Source: Acidobacteriota bacterium | GTDB taxonomy: Bacteria; Acidobacteriota; Blastocatellia; Pyrinomonadales; Pyrinomonadaceae | NCBI GenBank assembly: GCA_029862725.1 | Contig: JAOTWT010000089.1 | Location: 1-9,201 of the forward strand | Reading direction: 5' to 3' | Length of the DNA: 9,201 nt | Part shown: one piece after another, positions 6,193 to 9,201 of the stretch | Layout of the letters: every line of letters starts with the position of its first letter | Numbering within the stretch: the stretch's first letter is position 1 | Translations under genes and position numbers: made by a program | Notes under the pieces: generated by a model | What the model was told of the DNA's origin: nothing | The model's input: only the letters and a program-made list of their open reading frames with translations | Database searches by the model: none

Positions 6193-7264
6193 TTGCTTCG
6201 TACCCGGCCTTGTGGATGTCACTGACTTCGCGCAGCGTCAGCCCGCGTTTGAGTATTAGCGCGAACCCGATCAGTGCCCACACGATCACGCGGCCCTTTC
6301 TGACGATTGCCAGGGTCACTCCGATTCCAACACCAACGCCGAGGGCGTCGACTACAAATTCCGCACTGGCCTCGTCAATTCCTATCAAAAACGGCACGAG
6401 CTTGAATACGACGGTTACGAGCCTGCTCATCGTCTCAAGATAAAGGGCCGCAACCGCGGCATGGATTCCTCCTCCGATCCTGGTCAGAATGAACCAAACT
6501 TCAAGCACTCCCAATGAATGAAACAGAATCTGAAGCCCGCATAACGGAAAAAATCTCTTGGGGTGTGCGCGATAAAATCCGTATATCAGATTCTCGAACA
6601 TACGCACGTGAAGTCGCCCATTGCGAAGAATGCGAGGCAGTATGCCGCGGTCGTAAAGACGGTTGCAGATCTCGCTCGCCCAATGCCACTGCCTTATGAC
6701 CATTGCCGCGCCGATGATCGTCGAAATCAATATCACGCCGAGGACCAGATCAACGAAGGAGTCCAATGGCGGAGGAAGCTCAAATTGTCCTATAAATGCG
6801 ATCGCGCCGATAGTGATAAAAAGACCCGTGACGAGTGAATAAAAGAGGTTTTCCGTCGCCACAGACGCAAGTCCGACGACGATTGGCACTCTTTTACGGA
6901 CGGCGATCGCTTTTGCGGTGCCGCTTACGAGTATGCCCATCGGGATCACCGAACTGAGGGCCTCCCCGATAATGACAGCGGGAAAAGTGTCCTTTATGCC
7001 GACCGAATGAGGTTGATAAACAGTAAGTCTCCAGGCGACCGCACGAGTTAAAAGCTTCAGGCCATATATAACCAGGATTAACGCAAATCCGCCGGCACCG
7101 ACGCCGGCGACCCCGTCGAGAACGACTTGCGGCCCGACGGTATAGACGTAATAAGCAAAGACCGCGATTCCGATCAAGGTCGCGATGGTACCCGCAAGTT
7201 TTACACGGCCGACGTGTTTTGCAGGTTTTGTTTCGCTAACTGCGGTGGTTCTTATATCGTCCAG
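6179..7264 (-). CDS. YbhN/LPG-synthase-type integral membrane protein
   Basis: Multi-pass inner-membrane protein of the flippase-like family (YbhN, lysylphosphatidylglycerol synthase transmembrane region). It carries only the membrane part, with no aminoacyl-transferase domain, so lipid transport or flipping is more likely than lysyl-lipid synthesis; the substrate is unknown. From a CTG at 7264 it has 361 aa and roughly eight hydrophobic spans. The family segment A-V-A-W-R is at 75-79, and the G-E-A-L-S-S-V-I-P-M-G loop is at 100-110. There is no ATG, GTG or TTG between the upstream in-frame stop (7279-7277) and a TTG at 7177. That TTG falls inside the first membrane span and would remove the basic G-R-V-K stretch before it. 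The CTG has GGAG (7274-7271) 6 nt upstream. The start is therefore uncertain; the gene call is secure. Confidence 0.85.
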   Translation of the reverse strand: MDDIRTTAVSETKPAKHVGRVKLAGTIATLIGIAVFAYYVYTVGPQVVLDGVAGVGAGGFALILVIYGLKLLTRAVAWRLTVYQPHSVGIKDTFPAVIIGEALSSVIPMGILVSGTAKAIAVRKRVPIVVGLASVATENLFYSLVTGLFITIGAIAFIGQFELPPPLDSFVDLVLGVILISTIIGAAMVIRQWHWASEICNRLYDRGILPRILRNGRLHVRMFENLIYGFYRAHPKRFFPLCGLQILFHSLGVLEVWFILTRIGGGIHAAVAALYLETMSRLVTVVFKLVPFLIGIDEASAEFVVDALGVGVGIGVTLAIVRKGRVIVWALIGFALILKRGLTLREVSDIHKAGYEANEQL

Positions 7265-7292
7265 ATCGGGCTCCGTCTACTTTGCCTTTGAA

Positions 7293-7321
7293 TTGTCGGT
7301 CAACTAAAATGTTAGTTTAAC
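7293..7321 (+). promoter_or_regulatory. Promoter of the acyl-CoA dehydrogenase gene
   Basis: TTGTCG (7293-7298) and TTTAAC (7316-7321) each match the sigma70 consensus at four of six positions and are exactly 17 nt apart. A start near 7328 would give a leader of about 29 nt with AAAGGA at 7344-7349, 7 nt before the ATG. An alternative -10, TATAAC at 7325-7330, lacks a -35 partner. Confidence 0.4.
7302..7317. promoter_or_regulatory. Operator-like dyad AACTAA-N4-TTAGTT
   Basis: Perfect 6-bp inverted arms (7302-7307 and 7312-7317) around AATG. The dyad fills the spacer of the candidate promoter and its right arm enters the -10 box, a typical repressor position. Fatty-acid and acyl-CoA catabolic genes are often controlled by TetR- or GntR-type repressors that bind such dyads; no regulator gene is in the window. 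Confidence 0.35.
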
Positions 7322-7356
7322 GTCTATAACAGAAAAATATAAGAAAGGATTATAAA

Positions 7357-8532
7357 ATGAGTGCTACAACGGTAGAATCTGTCGAAAAACGACCCGCCCT
7401 GACATCCCTGTCGGAAGAAGAAATCATGTTTCAGAGCAGCTTTCGCGAATTTGCCGAAGGCGAAGTGAGACCGCGTGTAAAAGACATGGAAAAGGCCGGC
7501 AAACTAGACCCGGAGCTGATAAAACAGTGTTTTGAGATCGGACTGATGGCGATTGAGACCCCGGAAGATTACGGCGGCGCGGGTAGTTCGTTTTTTAACG
7601 CGATTCTTGCCATCGAAGAACTCGCGCGGGTCGACGCGTCGACCGCGGTTTTTGTGGATGTTCAGAACACATTGGTAACAAACGCGTTCATTCGTTGGGC
7701 AAACGAGGGCCAAAAGAAGAAGTATCTGCCGCAGCTGGCTGAGTCAAAAGTCGGCGCGTACGCCCTCAGCGAAGCGGCCAGCGGTTCCGATGCATTCGCG
7801 CTAAAAACACGTGCGGTGGAAAAAGGGGACCACTTCGAACTGACCGGACAGAAACTTTGGATTACGAATGGAAACGAGGCGGAGATATTCGTTTTGTTCG
7901 CGACGGTCGATCCCGATGCTGGATATAAAGGCATAACCGCATTTATTGTGGAAAAAGAGTTTGAGGGTTTTACGGTCGGCGAAAAAGAGGACAAGCTTGG
8001 GATCCGTGCGAGTTCGACGACGGAACTCATCCTGGACGCCTGCAAGGTCCCCAAGGAAAATGTCCTGGGCGATATCGGTAAGGGCTATAAAGTCTCGATC
8101 GAGACCCTTAACGAGGGCCGGATCGGGATAGCCGCTCAGATGATCGGAATCTCCCAGGGGGCCTTTGAGGCTGCCTTGAATTATTCCAGCGAGCGGGAGC
8201 AATTCGGAAGATCGATAAACACATTCCAGGGGCTCCAGTTCCAACTCGCCGAAATGGCAGTCGAGATTGAGGCGGCGAGGCTTTTGACATACAACGCGGC
8301 GCGTTTAAAGGACGAAGGCAAGCCATTTCTGAAAGAAGCTGCGATCTGCAAGCTCTACGCTTCGCGGGTTGCAGAAAAAGTGTCTTCAATGGCAATCGAG
8401 ATTTTTGGCGGGTACGGTTATGTTAAGGACTACCCGGTCGAGAAATTCTGGCGCGATTCGAAGATCGGTGCTATCTACGAGGGCACTTCCAACATGCAGC
8501 TTCTGACGATCGCAAAAATGATCACCAAATAA
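7357..8532 (+). CDS. Acyl-CoA dehydrogenase, short/branched-chain type
   Basis: FAD enzyme that introduces the 2,3 double bond into acyl-CoA thioesters and passes electrons to electron-transfer flavoprotein. It acts in beta-oxidation or branched-chain amino-acid degradation. The 391-aa product is full length. The N-terminal helical domain (about 18-130) includes E-D-Y-G-G-A-G at 70-76. The middle beta domain has the signature Y-A-L-S-E-A-A-S-G-S-D-A at 135-146 and G-Q-K-L-W-I-T-N-G at 164-172. The C-terminal helical domain has R-E-Q-F-G at 280-284, I-F-G-G-Y-G-Y at 349-355 and the catalytic base Glu375 in A-I-Y-E-G-T-S-N-M-Q. A glutamate there is the placement used by short- and medium-chain and short/branched-chain enzymes. 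Chain length cannot be read from the sequence. The start is supported by AAAGGA 7 nt upstream. No ETF or enoyl-CoA hydratase gene lies next to it on the same strand. Confidence 0.96.
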   Translation: MSATTVESVEKRPALTSLSEEEIMFQSSFREFAEGEVRPRVKDMEKAGKLDPELIKQCFEIGLMAIETPEDYGGAGSSFFNAILAIEELARVDASTAVFVDVQNTLVTNAFIRWANEGQKKKYLPQLAESKVGAYALSEAASGSDAFALKTRAVEKGDHFELTGQKLWITNGNEAEIFVLFATVDPDAGYKGITAFIVEKEFEGFTVGEKEDKLGIRASSTTELILDACKVPKENVLGDIGKGYKVSIETLNEGRIGIAAQMIGISQGAFEAALNYSSEREQFGRSINTFQGLQFQLAEMAVEIEAARLLTYNAARLKDEGKPFLKEAAICKLYASRVAEKVSSMAIEIFGGYGYVKDYPVEKFWRDSKIGAIYEGTSNMQLLTIAKMITK

Positions 8533-8592
8533 GCGGTGACGGATTACTGATCATGGAGAAAGGAGAGCGGGTGAGTTCCCTCTAAAAAGTCT

Positions 8593-8845
8593 TTGCGCCT
8601 GTGTTCGCGGTCTCAAAGAATCCAACATTGGCTGAATGCAACAAAGCGCCGAAAACGCGACATATAGTAGCCGCGGGTGCAGCAGGGCGGAACCCGGGGT
8701 AAATTTAGAAAACGACGTTGGTCCCGAAAGGGCGAAACGTTAAATGCGATAGTTAAACTTTCGGTTAAAGGAACCTCCCGGGAAGCGGCGGCCCCAAGCG
8801 TTCGGTACCGGCAGTAAAGCCCGCTCTTTACATACGGCCTCACTC
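8593..8845 (+). ncRNA. Structured-RNA-like segment, possible group II intron domain I remnant
   Basis: This is most of the 435-nt gap after the acyl-CoA dehydrogenase gene, and it has no convincing protein gene. Hairpins seen directly: CCC-GAAA-GGG at 8723-8732, closed below by ACGTT/AACGT (8715-8719 with 8736-8740), and GTAAAG/CTTTAC (8814-8819 with 8826-8831) around a 6-nt loop. Short motifs occur in an order I associate from memory with domain I of bacterial group II introns: GAAT then GGCTGAAT, AACAAAGCG, AGTAGCCG, GGGCGAAACG, AACCTCCC and GGGAAGCGG. The 5' edge near 8593 reads TTGCG, close to but not the usual GTGYG. No reverse transcriptase and no domain V hairpin are present before the next gene at 8968. 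It could instead be an unrelated noncoding RNA. Boundaries are approximate. Confidence 0.35.
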
Positions 8846-8872
8846 CACTGTCTTTAAGTGCCGCCGATTTTC

Positions 8873-8886
8873 TTCCAAATTTGGAA
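8873..8886. repeat. Perfect 14-nt palindrome upstream of the radical SAM gene
   Basis: TTCCAAATTTGGAA is fully self-complementary. It sits 81 nt before the ATG at 8968. The core CAAATTT recurs at 8893-8899, 17 nt downstream of its first occurrence at 8876-8882, which could place two factors on the same helix side less well than 20-21 nt would. It may be an operator. Without a mapped promoter this is a tentative call. Confidence 0.35.
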
Positions 8887-8967
8887 CGGGCTCAAATTTC
8901 TCCGTCTCAACTAACCATTTTTCATTTTCGATTGCATTTCGCCCTTACATGATTTATCGTTGCATGC

Positions 8968-9201
8968 ATGAGACAGGTGACGAATCCTCCAAACCCCTAC
9001 GACAAGTTTTCAAGTGAATTTATAGGCGAACCGCCGGCTACGAAACTTGATATTTACGAGGAGACGAACACCGGCTCAATAATTTCAAAAAGCTATAACG
9101 GGCCTGACCGCAACCGCCTGACCGTCAACTGCTACCGCGGGTGCATCCATGCCTGTACCTATTGCTTCGCACGCCGATATCATGAGTTTCTTGGATACGG
9201 T
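8968..9201 (+). CDS. Radical SAM protein, N-terminal part (Rv2578c/PA0069-like)
   Basis: The reading frame is open from the ATG at 8968 to the window edge (78 codons, truncated by the window). Residues 54-69 read N-C-Y-R-G-C-I-H-A-C-T-Y-C-F-A-R, with the [4Fe-4S] ligands Cys59, Cys63 and Cys66 in CX3CX2C. The surrounding Y-R-G-C and F-A-R-x-x-H-E-F-L-G pattern is typical of the SplB-like radical SAM group often named Rv2578c or PA0069 family. Its exact reaction is not established from what is visible. An in-frame TGA at 8950-8952 and no other start codon fix the start at 8968. No Shine-Dalgarno is seen, and the start overlaps the palindrome TGCATGCA (8961-8968). Confidence 0.85.
   Translation, partial: MRQVTNPPNPYDKFSSEFIGEPPATKLDIYEETNTGSIISKSYNGPDRNRLTVNCYRGCIHACTYCFARRYHEFLGYG

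Noticed and set aside
8564..8583. Terminator for the acyl-CoA dehydrogenase gene (AGAG...CTCT hairpin)
   Set aside because: The stem has a bulge and is followed by TAAAAAG rather than a T tract, so it is too weak to call.
8613..8843. A 76-codon minus-strand open frame in the gap after the acyl-CoA dehydrogenase gene
   Set aside because: It lies wholly antisense to the structured-RNA-like segment, has an Arg/Cys-rich composition typical of non-coding GC-rich sequence, and shows no recognisable domain or ribosome-binding site.
8560..8850. tmRNA, RNase P RNA or SRP RNA in the gap
   Set aside because: The tRNA-like ends of tmRNA, the GAGGAAAGTCC core of RNase P and the conserved SRP loop sequence are all absent.
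1..9201. CRISPR arrays, tRNA genes, transposases or attachment sites
   Set aside because: No spaced repeat array, tRNA cloverleaf, transposase frame or terminal repeat with target duplication was seen on either strand.

Overview
The window is a chromosomal stretch, most consistent with a member of the Acidobacteriota, probably Blastocatellia. That placement is inferred from overall protein style, moderate GC, weak Shine-Dalgarno usage and the gene mix, not from a marker-gene comparison. Nothing indicates phage, plasmid or genomic-island DNA, except possibly one RNA-like remnant near the right end.

Left block, plus strand (1-3887): a secreted helical-repeat protein of unknown role is closed off by a good Rho-independent terminator at 1325-1358. 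A tight cluster follows: rnc (RNase III), lepB (signal peptidase I) and psuG (pseudouridine-5'-phosphate glycosidase), with gaps of 16 and 10 nt. rnc may start without a leader.

Middle block, minus strand (7264 down to 3777): five genes run leftward. They are a YbhN/LPG-synthase-type membrane protein, a short divergent crotonase-fold protein, ribH (lumazine synthase), nusB, and a secreted protein resembling LEA-type-2/WHy domains. The first two overlap, ribH and nusB are 12 nt apart, and nusB overlaps the secreted-protein gene. A sigma70-like promoter sits just upstream of ribH. The last gene runs tail-to-tail into psuG, with 111 nt of antisense coding overlap.

Right block, plus strand (7280-9201): a divergent intergenic region carries a promoter with an operator-like dyad in its spacer, ahead of an acyl-CoA dehydrogenase gene. 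A 435-nt gap follows that has no convincing protein gene. It holds a structured-RNA-like segment (about 8593-8845) whose ordered short motifs resemble domain I of a bacterial group II intron, without reverse transcriptase or domain V, and then a perfect 14-nt palindrome. The window ends inside a radical SAM gene whose CX3CX2C cluster motif is intact.

Most genes are housekeeping: RNA processing, protein secretion, riboflavin synthesis, transcription antitermination, acyl-CoA oxidation and nucleoside salvage. The less ordinary items are the intron-like remnant, the probable CTG start of the membrane protein, the crotonase lacking its usual first oxyanion-hole segment, and the convergent coding overlap.
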